This document shows, one piece after another, positions 44,508 to 61,327 of a DNA stretch of 64,000 nucleotides (position 1 is the first letter of the stretch; each line of letters starts with the position of its first letter). This stretch comes from Clusia tigrina (Eukaryota > Arthropoda > Insecta > Diptera > Clusiidae): positions 151,507,488 through 151,571,487 of the forward strand of contig OV050030.1 in assembly GCA_920105625.2 (NCBI GenBank), written 5' to 3'. Under the pieces are notes generated by a model. It was not told where the DNA came from. It worked only from the letters and a program-made list of their open reading frames with translations, and ran no database searches. Made by a program: the position numbers and the translations under genes.

Positions 44508-44512
<5 letters not shown>

Positions 44513-44593
<81 letters not shown>

Positions 44594-44646
44594 TTTTTTT
44601 TTTTGGATTTGGTTTGAAAATCTTTTAAGGTTGCTAGCGAACAGAG

Positions 44647-44672
<26 letters not shown>
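44513..44672. repeat. (TA)n centre of the LINE A palindrome
   Basis: A 75-bp (TA)n, a 64-bp inverted piece of the LINE A end (about 44585-44648), then a 26-bp (TA)n. The 64-bp piece recurs directly at about 44673-44734, so the turn-around happened twice. Confidence 0.85.
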
Positions 44673-44677
<5 letters not shown>

Positions 44678-47307
44678 TTTTTTTTTTTGGATTTGGTTTG
44701 AAAATCTTTTAAGGTTGCTAGCGAACAGAGTACCCTTTTCACTGCAACTTCTAGCCCAGGTTCCGCCACTTAAACGTAGAGGAGGGTCGGTGAGGATGGG
44801 ACGCTTTAAGTCTCTCGCTGCTCTCCACAAGGAATAATCAGTAGATATAGTGGGGGATAAGTTTTCAAGATACTGCTGAAGTTCTTTCACTTTTGTCGCT
44901 TTAAGGATCGTTCTAAGCCTCCATGGCAGTTGATTTTTAAGGTTTGGTGATCCGGATTGTTGCCATTTCCTTCTCAGATTCCTTTTATGTTTAACTAGAG
45001 CTTCGATCTCATTAGAACTGAAGATTGAGGTTCTAATTCTGCATTGGATTTTTTTTATAGGAGTAGCTACTTTAGCCCCTAATAGCATCAGCTGATTTAA
45101 TGTTTTTATCGCAGAATCTATATCATGGGAGTTTGTCAGTTTACAGTCTTGCTGAAAGTGAGTACTTATGAATTTTTGGTAGTTTATCCAGTTGGTAAAT
45201 TTATTATGCAGCACTAAATGTGAATCTGGTGGGGGTGTAATAGTGGAGTTGATTTTGATTGTTGTTAGCGAGTATAGATCATAGCACGGTTTCGCAGATA
45301 TGTTCGATCTAGCAAGACCTTTGAATATCCCAAAATCGATCACATCTGGTGTTTTCCGCCTGTCTGAGGGCCAGTATGTTGGTTGATTGGAAGATACTAT
45401 GTCCAGGCCAAGTTTGCTGACAACCGACAATAGTTTTCTGCCTTTGGGTGTGATCAGGCGGGAATATGTGTGTTTCGCATTAAAGTCCCCGGCAACTATG
45501 AATTTAGTCTCGAGGGATGCAAAAAAGTCGTTGTATTGCTGTTCTGTTATTCTGAACCGCGGCGGACAATAAATCGCTGTGACTGATAAATTAGTAATGT
45601 ACTCTTCAATGCATATTGACGTTGCATGCAAATAGTCTTTACTGAAACTGGTTAGTGAATGGTGTTTTATTCTGCTTTTTATTGGTATTGCGGTGCCTCC
45701 ACAGGCTTTACCTTGAGGATTGTTTGTATACAGTTTGTAGTGCGGGATTTTAAAACTATTTTTTTCTGTGAAATGTGTTTCTGAAATAAGCATAATGTCT
45801 ATTTGATTAATGTTTAGAAAGTGAATTAATTCTAATCGGTGTTGGCTTAAGCCGTTTGAGTTCCAATGGCAAAGTTTGATTGAGTTCATGGTTTGGATAA
45901 AAGGGTTTGTAGTAGAAGGGATTGGTTTCTAATCATTTCCTGCATCATATTTTGCATCGAGACCATGAACTGGTTCATGGTTTGGACAAGTGATTTGAGT
46001 GAATCCTCTACTGATTTTGGTTGGTCGGTTTGGGCTTGGATATTTGCGGCTTCAAGCTGGATGGTATTTTTTACTATACTTGCATATGATGTCAGTTGAG
46101 GTTGCAATGGTCGTGCAGAATGGGTTGTATTAGGAAATAGTGATCGCTCAGTGTAAGCTGAAGTCTTTTTGTTGCTGTTTTAACCTATGTTATTGGAATA
46201 TTTTTGTTTCACGGTGCTTTACACGGCGCAACTACTCTATAATTGGCAGTGTGGTTTCCGCCGCAATTGCTGCATTTCTTCACTGATATATCCATTTTAT
46301 TAGATGGGCACTTGGATGAAGTGTGTAGATCTCCGCAGATGACACAAACATTACGTAGAGTGCAGAAAGAATTAGTGTGCCCAAATTCTTGGCAATTTGT
46401 GCACTGAACAGGGCCTTTGCGTTTATAAGGTTCTTCTATCGTTATTTTTCGGTGCATTAGGAAGCGCATGTTGTAAATGGGATGAGCTTCTCCATGTTTG
46501 AGTTCCTTAGCTCTGGTTCTAATACGATCTGAAACAGTGGCTGCGGTACATTATTCCGGTTTTTTATGTTCAATACCGATTTAGTGTTATAACCAATTTC
46601 AATTAGTGCCTCTTTGATTTCGTCGGAGAGAACGCTTGGCTCGATACCTTTGATAACTACTGTTAACCCTTTGCTACCCTTTAGTTGGTAAGTGTACTAG
46701 TTTTGCTTGTTCATGTCAAAGAAGTTAACAACCTTGCGGTCATTATTTTCTGCGTATATCTAGATTTTTATTTCGTGGATATCGCCCTTATTAAGTGGTA
46801 CGACATGGAAACTGTTGGCGCCACTAATTTGAATTAGATTTTTCACTAAAAGGCTGAACTATTTTCTCGGAGGTAAATCGGTGGCAGCCTAAAGGATTTC
46901 GATGGAACCACCTTATCATCATCGTTGCTAAGTAAAGCAAATCGATTTGTATTGGATCCGTAATCAGTCTTTAGAAGTTTTGTAACTTTATTTGCTTTGG
47001 CAGATTTTGGGCTACGTTTTCGTTTTATGACTTCTATTTAACGGTCCATACCAGTTTGGATTTTACTATTTATCTCATTTCCTACTGGGTGTTGAGTTTT
47101 CGGTACTGGCAACGCCTCCATATTTCCTACTGGGTATTGTGTATTGAGAGAGCATGTAATCTGAGAGCAAGATTTATATGGTTCCATTTGTGTTTGGACG
47201 GTAGAGCAGAGAGTAGTATTGTTGGTACACACCAGTGATGATATTTGTAGTGGAATTGTACTTTTTTACCTCCTTTCGATTTTAAGAAGTCCCCAAGTCC
47301 TTTCGAC
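44673..47307 (-). repeat. LINE A copy A2, inverted (palindrome arm)
   Basis: Reverse complement of 41878-44512; paired positions sum to 89185 throughout. ORF2 (start 45889), the ORF1 end (45886-46107) and the knuckle segment (46209-46469) have the same translations as A1. The arm starts inside the hAT-type MITE (47229-47307) and ends at CTTTCGAC, where copy A3 begins without a spacer. Confidence 0.85.
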
Positions 47308-49299
47308 GGGTTAACAGTAGTTATCAAAGGTATCGAGCCAAGCGTTCTCTCCGACGAAATCAAAGAGGCACTAATTGAAATTGGTTATAACACTAAATCG
47401 GTATTGAACATAAAAAACCGGAATAATGTACCGCAGCCACTGTTTCAGATCGTATTAGAACCAGAGCTAAGGAACTCAAACATGGAGAAGCTCATCCCAT
47501 TTACAACATGCGCTTCCTAATGCACCGAAAAATAACGATAGAAGAACCTTATAAACGCAAAGGCCCTGTTCAGTGCACAAATTGCCAAGAATTTGGGCAC
47601 ACTAATTCTTTCTGCACTCTACGTAATGTTTGTGTCATCTGCGGAGATCTACACACTTCATCCAAGTGCCCATCTAATAAAATGGATATATCAGTGAAGA
47701 AATGCAGCAATTGCGGCGGAAACCACACTGCCAATTATAGAGTAGTTGCGCCGTGTAAAGCACCGTGAAACAAAAATATTCCAATAACATAGGTTAAAAC
47801 AGCAACAAAAAGACTTCAGCTTACACTGAGCGATCACTATTTCCTAATACAACCCATTCTGCACGACCATTGCAACCTCAACTGACATCATATGCAAGTA
47901 TAGTAAAAAATACCATCCAGCTTGAAGCCGCAAATATCCAAGCCCAAACCGACCAACCAAAATCAGTAGAGGATTCACTCAAATCACTTGTCCAAACCAT
48001 GAACCAGTTCATGGTCTCGATGCAAAATATGATGCAGGAAATGATTAGAAACCAATCCCTTCTACTACAAACCCTTTTATCCAAACCATGAACTCAATCA
48101 AACTTTGCCATTGGAACTCAAACGGCTTAAGCCAACACCGATTAGAATTAATTCACTTTCTAAACATTAATCAAATAGACATTATGCTTATTTCAGAAAC
48201 ACATTTCACAGAAAAAAATAGTTTTAAAATCCCGCACTACAAACTGTATACAAACAATCCTCAAGGTAAAGCCTGTGGAGGCACCGCAATACCAATAAAA
48301 AGCAGAATAAAACACCATTCACTAACCAGTTTCAGTAAAGACTATTTGCATGCAACGTCAATATGCATTGAAGAGTACATTACTAATTTATCAGTCACAG
48401 CGATTTATTGTCCGCCGCGGTTCAGAATAACAGAACAGCAATACAACGACTTTTTTGCATCCCTCGAGACTAAATTCATAGTTGCCGGGGACTTTAATGC
48501 GAAACACACATATTCCCGCCTGATCACACCCAAAGGCAGAAAACTATTGTCGGTTGTCAGCAAACTTGGCCTGGACATAGTATCTTCCAATCAACCAACA
48601 TACTGGCCCTCAGACAGGCGGAAAACACCAGATGTGATCGATTTTGGGATATTCAAAGGTCTTGCTAGATCGAACATATCTGCGAAACCGTGCTATGATC
48701 TATACTCGCTAACAACAATCAAAATCAACTCCACTATTACACCCCCACCAGATTCACATTTAGTGCTGCATAATAAATTTACCAACTGGATAAACTACCA
48801 AAAATTCATAAGTACTCACTTTCAGCAAGACTGTAAACTGACAAACTCCCATGATATAGATTCTGCGATAAAAACATTAAATCAGCTGATGCTATTAGGG
48901 GCTAAAGTAGCTACTCCTATAAAAAAAATCCAATGCAGAATTAGAACCTCAATCTTCAGTTCTAATGAGATCGAAGCTCTAGTTAAACATAAAAGGAATC
49001 TGAGAAGGAAATGGCAACAATCCGGATCACCAAACCTTAAAAATCAACTGCCATGGAGGCTTAGAACGATCCTTAAAGCGACAAAAGTGAAAGAACTTCA
49101 GCAGTATCTTGAAAACTTATCCCCCACTATATCTACTGATTATTCCTTGTGGAGAGCAGCGAGAGACTTAAAGCGTCCCATCCTCACCGACCCTCCTCTA
49201 CGTTTAAGTGGCGGAACCTGGGCTAGAAGTTGCAGTGAAAAGGGTACTCTGTTCGCTAGCAACCTTAAAAGATTTTCAAACCAAATCCAAAAAAAAAAA

Positions 49300-49305
<6 letters not shown>
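47308..49305 (+). repeat. LINE A copy A3, direct (offset +4792 from A1)
   Basis: Starts at GGGTTAACAGTAG, equal to 42516 in A1. The knuckle segment (47508-47768), ORF1 end (47870-48091) and endonuclease frame (48088-49300) are the same as in A1. It ends in (TA)n and passes into ACTCGTATATCATTAG, the start of repeat R2. Confidence 0.85.
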
Positions 49306-49394
<89 letters not shown>

Positions 49395-49402
49395 CTCGTA
49401 TA
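49306..49402. repeat. (TA)n junction before repeat R2
   Basis: About 80 bp of TA, then TTATATATACTCGTATATCATTAG. This joins LINE A copy A3 to the copia LTR edge of R2. Confidence 0.85.
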
Positions 49403-51580
49403 TCATTAGTTCGTGTTGTGAGTCAACTACACACAGGTAGCTTTGTGTTGACTCATAACATCCCTCCCCTCCATCTAGGAGAAGGTAGTGCAACTGTCTT
49501 CTAGCAAATAATCATAATGGTATATTTTTATTTTTAGTTTTGCTTTCGTTTTCAAATGTATATTTTTTATTTTTTTTTTCCTTTTCTTCTTCATACATAT
49601 GTATATTTTTATTTTTTGTTTATACTGTGATTTAAGCCCTATTTGTTCTGGATCCTTGTTGGGGTGAAGTCCCTCGGCGAAATCCGCATTCCCTCCCTTC
49701 TTTTTGGAACTGTACGTATAAGATCCTAGGCTGGCGTGTATTTTGCTCTCCGACAGTTTTTGAAATAGTGGTAGAAGTGGAATTTTTTAAAATGTTTGAT
49801 GTCTTCTCTGTAGTTTGTTATATGGGTGGAAGACGATGCAAGCTTATTTGAGTAGGTTTGCTTTTGATGAAGTCAAGATACATTTTTGGTAGTAACTGTC
49901 GATGTAGATAATCTTTTTGGAGAATATGCCGGGAAGTTTGCCGTCTGACATTTGCAATATCAGCAGCTACAATGGATTTTCATTTGTCAGCCACGCCATC
50001 AATATCAAATATCAACAGCATCGTAATAGTTTAGATAAAGGTTCTAGTATTCTGCTGGTACCATCTTCATTTTCTCATAAGTCTCAGATCGCAGTCATCT
50101 GGCGCATTGAAAATTATAGATTCTTCAACACTTTTATATTAAAAATGAATGTTCATTAATTTTGTGTTTTTTATCTTTAAACAGAAAATTATTACGGGCC
50201 AGGTTCGTTTCAAATTTCGTTGTTTGATCAGTTTGTTGGACATCGTGTTATTCCTTATTGTTCTTCTCCGTCTCCTTCACTTACTTCAGCATCATCCGCG
50301 GTTCGCTTTAACTTTTTATCTTCTTTTATGTAACTTATATGGTTGCCCCGCTCTTTAAATGGATTTGCCTCCAATCTACACTGTAATAATAACCCCTCTT
50401 GCGTTAATTGCAATCTTCCCCCGCATACACCGGTTGCCTGTTCACATGTCATGTGCGCCAACTGCTTAGGCGAGCACCCCGCATCTTCTGATAAACCTTC
50501 TCCAAATACCAGTTTCAAAAAGAAATACTTAAGCTAGAAAAATGTACCAACTACAATACCCGAATGCTACCACTATAAAAACTACTTACGCTAATATCAC
50601 TAAAAAATTACAACAACAACACCGAAAACTCTCTCAAACAAATTCAACAACACAGAAATTACGCACCCAACAATCGATTTACAGCTTCTTGCGGAAAACA
50701 CCGGTTCACAGACAAATACTATCAAAGACACCACGTCACAGTCATATGAATGCAAGCTTCTTGCAATCCAACACACTCACACAATCAACCACACACTCAA
50801 AAGCCATACGCATTCAAATATTATTTCTCTAAAAAAAAAGACATGCACAATCCACTAATTTTTCTCTCAGAGCTTCTCACAGTCAATCACCCTCTCTCAA
50901 CAATAGCACGATTACTATCTCCACCTCTGAAAATTCAATTAACCAGTACATAACAAGCAATACTAAAACCAAAAATCGCAATCACTCCGCTCAACACCAT
51001 AACTCGTTCACTACATCTGACGAAGAATTCATGTAAATACACATAACTATTTGTAGAAATAGCTTACGTACTATTTTTCAAGCATAGTAGCTAAAATGAT
51101 ACTTAATATTCTACAATGGAATATTAAAGGTTTTCAAATTAACTACCAATAACTTAAAATTTTGTTTAAAACCGCAACCCTAATAATATGTCTTAAAGAA
51201 ACGAATATTCCTCAAGATAAAATTCCCTACCTCCTCACCAATACACTGGATATTTTCACAACTTTCCAACTAATACCATTAGTAAATAAGAACCTGGGAT
51301 TCTTGTACACAAAGGGTCCCACATAAACTCTCCCAAATAAATCTAATATTTCAGTCTTCGGTATGCTGGAGATATGCTGCCAAAAAAATGAAAGAATCGG
51401 TTTCATTTTGTTGCTCGTGGCTCCCATTATTTTTATGCTCCCCTTCTTCATAGTGAAATGGCCCAACTTCAATTAATTTTTCGTTGAAAAAGACGTCGCA
51501 GCTAACAACCACTTTAGCTGTCTCTTGATCATACATATGAAATTTTTTTGTTTACGATTCATATCATGTATACATATATA

Positions 51581-51943
51581 TTAGGGTGGGCCAATTTCAA
51601 AGCCAGCCCCTAGGATGATTCTATGGACAATTCTAAGCGACTTTGGTGAAGGAACCATAGGTCTATCTCGATTTTCGAGTCTCCCACTTTTCAATCAATT
51701 TTACCGAAAAACTAGTAATTTTTCTCGGAAAATAGACGAAAAATAGTTAAAATATGCATGAAACGCCCTCTGGCGGTGGTCATAGGTAAAAATAAAGATC
51801 AGAAATGAATTCTCGACCCCAAAAACCCCCCATATACACATAAAAAGATAATATAACGATGAATAAAAAATCGAATTTTGAATCAAAATGATGTTATAGG
51901 GATTTTTGATCGAATTTTTCGGCTCCATACAAATTGGCCCGCC

Positions 51944-51947
<4 letters not shown>
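51581..51947. mobile_element. 367-bp MITE, copy 2
   Basis: Same ends and length as 40353-40719, at the same place of repeat R2, flanked by TA. Here the left flank is short (TATACATATATA) and the right is (TA)n. Confidence 0.75.
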
Positions 51948-52006
<59 letters not shown>

Positions 52007-52024
52007 TTATTCACAATTTACATT

Positions 52025-54903
<2,879 letters not shown>

Positions 54904-55318
54904 CGATAAAAACTTCACTAATGTAAACATTTTATACCGTGTTTTCTGCACTGTGCGGACGCAATTTCATACGTGCTCCGTAATTGGGACGGTTTTTCAC
55001 TTTGTTTAAATTGAATTCGTTCTTTAAACTTCGCGATATAGACGCTAATACGAAAGTGTAGTTTATTTACATAATTTGGTGATATTTTGTTCTGCGGGAA
55101 CAGATTAAAGGTGAAGTGTGGATTTCACAAAGTATTTTATAAACAACAACATCATTAAAAAATAAAAGTGCGCGTCAAAAAACAACTAGCAGGAGTTGCC
55201 ACCTGTGTCAGTACTCTAAGATGATTGGTGATGCCACTTAATTTTCAGTTATTTAAATTTAGAATTCCACAGAGGTGCTTTTGAGCCATTTATTAATTCT
55301 TTATTTTCTCAACTCTTA

Positions 55319-56699
55319 ATGAGTTTCCCGAACATCAATAAACTTACAAACATCAGAAATGCTTATGTGACGGTGGTTGCTGAAGATTGCTGCAAAAACA
55401 AAAAAGAAATAACTAAAGATAACTTGTACCTAACAACCAAGCCAATAAATCGGACTCGTTCATGTTCTCCTGCTTTAATGTTAAACAGCGAATCTACACC
55501 TACAATTGCGCAAGCAAGTAACTTAGTCATGCCAGCCACAGGTGGTGGAAAAAGTAATATGACAAGAAATGTTGCCACTATATAGACTGGTATAGACAGG
55601 TATATACAGGTAAAACGAAAGTTGAGCCCAGAAAAAAACGGAAATAAAAGACAGAAGTAATAACACTTTGGGTCAGAACAGATTTGCACTATTAGAGAAT
55701 GAAAACATTGACTCACCTCTTGCAAACAATTCCATTGCCAAAACTCCGAAGCCACCACCATTCTACTTGCGAGAGAGATGCTCAAATTATTTAGTTGTAA
55801 CTGTAGCTAGTCTTGTAGGAAATAACAATTTCCACGTAACATCCATAACAAGTGGGAATATATAGGAAACGAAACTACAAACATACAAAGAAAGAAATTA
55901 CCGCAAAATAGCATCCTATCTTGAAAAAAATGGTAAAAACTACTATACTCGTACATATCAACTGAAGAGCAGTAAGGGTCTAGTAGTTGCTATTAAAGGT
56001 ATTGAGAATAGTGTAAGTACTAATGAAATCAAAGATTCTCTTGAAATCGCCGGATTTAAAGTAAAAACGGTATTCAACATTAAAAACAGAGACAAAGTAC
56101 CGCAACTTGAAGCGAATGGAAGAAAATAAAAAAAGTAGCGAAACACACCCAATATACCATCTGCGTTACTTATTACATAAACGAATAACCGTTGAAGAAC
56201 CACACAAAAGAAAAGGCCCTGTCCAGTGCTTCAACTGCCATGAATACGGGCACACAAAATAATACTGTACCTTACGCACTGTTTGTGTTGCCTGTGGGGA
56301 CCTTCACCATTCCTCCAAGTGTTTGTCTAACAAATCCATCATAAATGCAAAAAAATGCAGCAATTGTGGGGAAAACAACTCGGCAAACTACAGAGGCTGC
56401 CCAGTGTATTTAGCACTCAAAAATAAATTAGACCAGAAACAGCAACCAGAGATTGCGAAATTAATCGAACCCCATAAGCAACTGACCAGTGACAACGATT
56501 CTACATCAAAATCGTATGCCAACGTAGTAAAGTCTGGATCTGAAGAAATTCCAAGCCTTGCAAATCCTATGCAAAATGTAGAATCCATGATATCAAAATT
56601 AACAAATTGTATGACAGAATTTATGACATGCAAAGCATGTTGCACGAGTTGTTGAAAACTCAAAACCAACTTATGCAATTGTTGATATCTAAAAAATGA
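55319..56699 (+). pseudogene. Jockey ORF1 (nucleic-acid-binding, PRE_C2HC and CCHC knuckles), broken
   Basis: RNA-binding ORF1 protein of the LINE. The first frame runs 55319-55585 (ATG at 55319). After shifts, the RRM-like/PRE_C2HC region reads SSKGLVVAIKGIENSV and FKVKTVFNIKNRDKVPQ (about 55966-56110). Zinc knuckles: CFNCHEYGHTK-stop-YC (about 56227-56270, nonsense), CVACGDLHHSSKC, then CSNCGENNSANYRGC in the open frame 56323-56655. The last 25 residues are in another frame and stop at TGA 56697-56699, which overlaps the ORF2 ATG. At least four frame lesions. Confidence 0.7.
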
Positions 56700-59228
56700 A
56701 CTATATTAAGATATGTCATTGGAATGCAAACGGCTTTAGCCAGCATAAACTTGAAATTCAACACTTCCTGCATACTAGGCAAATTGACATTATGCTTTTA
56801 TCAGAAACGCACTTGACAAACAAACATTTTTTTGTTATATCAGGATATAAATTCTACAAGACAAACCATTCTGACAATAAAGCACATGGCGGTGCGGGTA
56901 TATTAATAAAAGATAGATTTAAGCATCATGCACTAGAAGAGTATGCAAAGGACTATCTGCAGGCAACATCAATATGTCTTCAATGCTGGGAGGAAAAAAT
57001 TGTACTAAGCGCAGTCTATTGTCATCCAAGATACTCAGTGACTGAATTACAATTCACACAATTCTTCACATCATTGGGGACCAAATTTTTGGCAGCAGGT
57101 GATTATAATACGAAATATAACTTTTGGGGCTCCAGGTTAATCAATCCCAAAAGCAAACTCTGCACTACTATGTGGGTGTTCTAACTTAGAGTTCGTGTCT
57201 TCAGGACATCCGACATACTGGCCCTCTGACCCTCAAAAAGTGCCCGACCTCATCGACTTTGGAATAACCAGTGGTATTGATCGTAACTTGTTATCTGCAG
57301 AATCGTGTTTAGAGCTAACTTCTGATCATTCATCAGTTATTATATGTCTACATAAACAACCACAACTGGGTAAGAAAACAGGTCACCTAAGCAACATAAG
57401 AACAAACTGGCTCAGATACCGTCAATATATAAGTAGTCATATAAACATTGGTCCTCGACTAAAGAGTGCCAGCGATATTGACTCGGCACTTTTCGCCATC
57501 AACTCAGTTCTTACATCTGCAGCCACACACTCATCTCCAGCAGCCTCATTATCACGCTCCGCAACAATTCGCACAAATCTGCAGTTATCGATAATCTCGT
57601 TAAGGAGAAAAGGCGCTTAAAAAGAGAGTGGCAACAAAATAGATCACCCTATGCCAAGCAGAAATTAGCATAAGCAAAAAAACACATCCGAGAAGCACTG
57701 AACTGCGAGCTCGAGAACAGTTTGAAAAAGTATACTGAGACGCTAACTCCAACACAAAATACTAACTACTCTTTATGGAAAGCCTATAAAAATATAAAGA
57801 CGCCTAAATACTGTCATCCACCTCAGGCAAAATAATGGAACTTGGGCAAGAAATGACGAAGAGAAAGCCTCAGCGTTTGCAAATCATCTCAAATCCGCAT
57901 TCCAACCTAACCAACCAACCAACTGTTTTGAAATTCCATTTTTGTCCCCTAAAATACAACTAATCCCGATGAAGGTTAAAATGAAGGAAGTGCAACTTGC
58001 AATTAAAACTCAGCTAAACCCGAAAAAAGCATCAGGATTTGAATTAATTACCGCAAAAATGATTGTGGAATTGCCTGAAATAGCCATCAAAATAGTGACG
58101 CAGTTATTTAATGCAATATTTAGGTTTGGGTATTTTCCACAACCCTGGAAAATATCACAAATTACAAAGATACCAAAACCCGGGAAAGACGCAACTCAGC
58201 CGTCATCTTATCGGCCCATAAGCTTGCTCCCAGTAATTTCTAGATTATTTCAGAAACTGACTCTTCTAAAGCTGCTGCCGCACATACCTCTACAAATCCA
58301 ACATTATTCCCCACCATCAATTTGGATTTCGTAAGAATCACAGAACCATAGAGCAAATTAACCGCCTTACTAGTGCAATTCGAAATACTTTTGAAGACAA
58401 AAAATACTGCTCTGCTTAGATATTGCACAGGCGTTTGACAGAGTTTGGCATGCAGGATTAATATATAAAATTCAAAAACTCTTACCAGTTAATGTGCACA
58501 TGCTACTCGAATCGTATTTGGATAACCGAAAGTTCAGAGTAAAATATGGAGAATACACCAGAAACGACTTTGATATTAATGCTGGCGTTCCACAAGGTAG
58601 TGTTCTAGGGCTTGTACTACATGTATTATTCACTGCAGACCTCCCTACTGATCCAATAGTGGCTTCGAATCGCCTTGAGGAACATTTGAAGAAAATGGAA
58701 GTGTGGCTGGCAAATTGGCGCATTAAGGTAAATGAGCCCAAGAGCAATCATGTTACGTTTACACTTAGGAAAGAAACATGCCCAGTGATTACACTAAACA
58801 ATGTTGCTATTCCTCAATCGAATACTGTAACATACCTAGGAGTCCATCAAGACAGGCGACTAACTTGGCGGAACCATATTGAGGCAAAACGAACGCAGAT
58901 AAAGCTAAAGACCCATAAAATAAATTGGCTACTTAACTCCAAGTCAAGGCTTCGTTTACAACATAAACTTTTATTGTACAAGGCAGTGATCAAACCAATT
59001 TGGGCATACGGAGCTGAGCTTTGGGGGAATGCTAGTTCATCGAACGTCGAGCTGATACAACGAGTGCAATCCAAAATCTTGCGTGCAATCACGGGTGCGC
59101 CTTGGTTCGTTAGAAATGCTGACATCCATAAGGACCTCAATATTCCTCTTGTTAAAAGTGAGCTCACAGAGATTATGCTCAAACACAAAAAAAAACTACG
59201 AGAGCATTCAAATCCAAAATTTAGCTAG
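56696..59228 (+). pseudogene. Jockey ORF2: endonuclease and reverse transcriptase, broken
   Basis: ATG at 56696. Endonuclease: ICHWNANGFSQHKLEI, LSETHLTNK (Glu), AAGDYNTKYNFWGS (usually GDFN), then after a frame change near 57180 PTYWPSDPQKVPDLIDFG and LTSDHSSVI. RT: KKASGFELITAKM and SSYRPISLLPVISRLFQKL (57942-58334). After another shift come ALLDIAQAFDRVWHAGL (about 58412-58455) and GVPQGSVLGLVLHVLF (58584-58631). The next block runs LPTD directly into PIVASNRL, so the FADD catalytic box is deleted in frame. The 58494-59228 frame continues with the thumb, VTYLGVHQDRRLTW, to the stop. Confidence 0.75.
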
Positions 59229-59512
59229 AATTAAAACAGCAACACGCCTCAAAAGATTGGACTTACCTATATATTAAATATACAAAATATTAAATAATTA
59301 CTATATAAGATACTAAAATGAAATGAATTTCAATTGAATTAAAACTAAAAGGCAAAAATGTAGTGAAATTTAATACTAAGCCCACACACTGGTGCGGGAT
59401 AAATATAGTTAATTTAGCTCTTACGATTTAATAACTTATTGTTAGGCTCGAAATGAGTGAATTCAATAAATAAATGAACTGCTAAAAAAAAAATAAAAAA
59501 GGTTCGTTTCAA

Positions 59513-60745
59513 ATTTCGTTGTTTGATCAGTTTGTTGGACATCGTGTTATTCCTTATTGTTCTTCTCCGCCTCCTTCACTTACTTTAGCATCATCCGCGG
59601 TTCGCTTTAACTTTTTATCTTCTTTTATGTAACTTATATGGTTGCCCCGCTCTTTAAATATATTTGCCTCCAATCTACACTGTAACAATAACCCCTCTTG
59701 CGTTAATTGCAATCTTCCCCCGCATATACCGGTTGCCTGTACACGTGTCATGTGCGCCAACAATCTTCTAATAAACCTTCTCCAAATACCAGTTTCAAAA
59801 AGAAATACTTAAGATCAAAACACAAAATATGTGCAGCATTGATACAACTAGAAAAATGTACCAACTACAATACCCGAATGCTACCACTATAAAAACTACT
59901 TACGCTAATATCACTAAAAAATTACAACAACAACACCGAAAACTCTCTCAAACAAATTCAACAACAGAGAAATTACGCGCCCACAATCGATTTACAGCTT
60001 CGTGCTGAAAACACCATTTCAAAGGCAAATACTATCAAAGACACTACTCCACAGTCGTATGAATGCAAGCTTCTTGCAATCCAACACACTCACACCATCG
60101 ACCACACACTCAAAAGCCATACACATTCTAATATTATTTCTCTAAAAAAAAAGACATGCACAATCCACTAATTTCTCTCTCACAGCTTCTCACAGTCAAT
60201 CACCCTCTCTCAACAATAGCACGATCACTATCTCCATCTCTGAAAATTCAATTAACCAGTACATAACAAGCAAAACTAAAGCCAAAAATCGTAATCACTC
60301 CGCTCAACACCATAACTCCCTCACTACATCTGACGAAGAATTCATGTAAATACACATAACTATTTGTACAAATAGCTTACGTAGTATTTTTCAAAGATAG
60401 TAGCTAAAATGATACTTAATATTCTACAATGGAATATTAATGGTTTTCAAATTAACTACCAATAACTTGAAATTCTGTTTAAAACCTTAACCCCAACCCT
60501 AATAATATGTCTTACAGAAACGAATATTCCTCATGACAAAATTCCCTACCCCCTCACCAATACACTGGATATTTTTACAACTTTCCAGCTAACACCATTA
60601 GCAAATAAGAATCTGGGATTCTTATACACAAAAGGGTCCCACATAAACTCTCCCAAATAAATATAATAATTGACGCTCTCGAGGTAAATATTAAATAACC
60701 TATAACAATAACTTCAATTTACATACTTCCCGAACAATATATGGT
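59513..60745 (+). pseudogene. repeat R3, second part: LINE B relic
   Basis: Continuation of R3 after the Jockey. It has the ORF1 knuckle region (59640-59800), a KIKTQNMCS-like stretch missing from R1 and R2, YQLQYPNATTIKT (59857 on) and the endonuclease start ILQWNINGFQINY (about 60415). The endonuclease continues beyond the point where R1 and R2 switch to copia (IIDALEVNIK and PITITSIYI, about 60666-60730). It ends near 60745 where Gypsy LTR-like sequence begins. Confidence 0.6.
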
Positions 60746-60759
60746 AGATGGTCACCCTC

Positions 60760-60994
60760 AAGTATGCAGACAACATATGGTACGATAACGAAGTGGCGAA
60801 TTCGAAGCGAGTTGGTATGGCCTTTTTATAAAAGAGAAGCAGTCGTTGAGAGTCGTTGAAAGTCGTCAGTTGATTAAGTTGTAAAGTTGTACAGCCGTTT
60901 GCATATTCAGTTGTTCTATCAATATTTCCTTCGGGATTTAAATTTAATAAAGAATATCATAATTATATCACCACAGTATAATTATTTATTTACA
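60760..60994 (+). repeat. Gypsy 5' LTR (approximate left edge)
   Basis: The segment ends TTATTTACA just before TTTGGGGGCTCAACCGG, a primer-binding-site-like string. It has TTTTTATAAAAG (about 60822) as a TATA-like box and AATAAA at about 60944. The left edge is uncertain, near TATGCAGACAAC at 60766. The matching 3' LTR lies outside the window. Confidence 0.5.
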
Positions 60995-61327
60995 TTTGGG
61001 GGCTCAACCGGTCCTGAAGGCAAAATATTGAGTTAAAGTGATCGCAGAGAGAATATAAAGAGAGTGCAGCGGAAAGTTGGCCAAAGTCACTGAAAGGTGA
61101 AAGCTGAATCGTTAGAAGTCTTTTTCGAGCATTCAAATTTACTTGTTTCCTGCCCCGCGTTACATCTTCATAATTAAGTTTGCACATTTCACGAAACTGG
61201 CAATAATTGTGTTGATAATTTAAAAAAAAAAAAAAAAAAAAAAACCAGATACTGTTGGAATAGGCGAAAACGTACACATGTTCACTGTGCGTTGTGCCTA
61301 GCAGATTGAGGAAGGGGCTGGTGGGGG

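Larger units (their letters stand above)
54904..59500 (+). mobile_element. full-length Jockey-type LINE with 12-bp target duplication
   Basis: The insertion is flanked by GGTTCGTTTCAA on both sides (54892-54903 and 59501-59512). The uninterrupted site is seen in R1 (about 38895) and R2 (about 50201). It is 4597 bp: 5' UTR 54904 to about 55318, ORF1, ORF2, 3' UTR from 59229 and an A-rich tail (about 59484-59500). The 5' end is intact by comparison with the empty sites. The coding parts have several frameshifts and a deletion in the RT, so it is full length but not functional. Confidence 0.85.
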
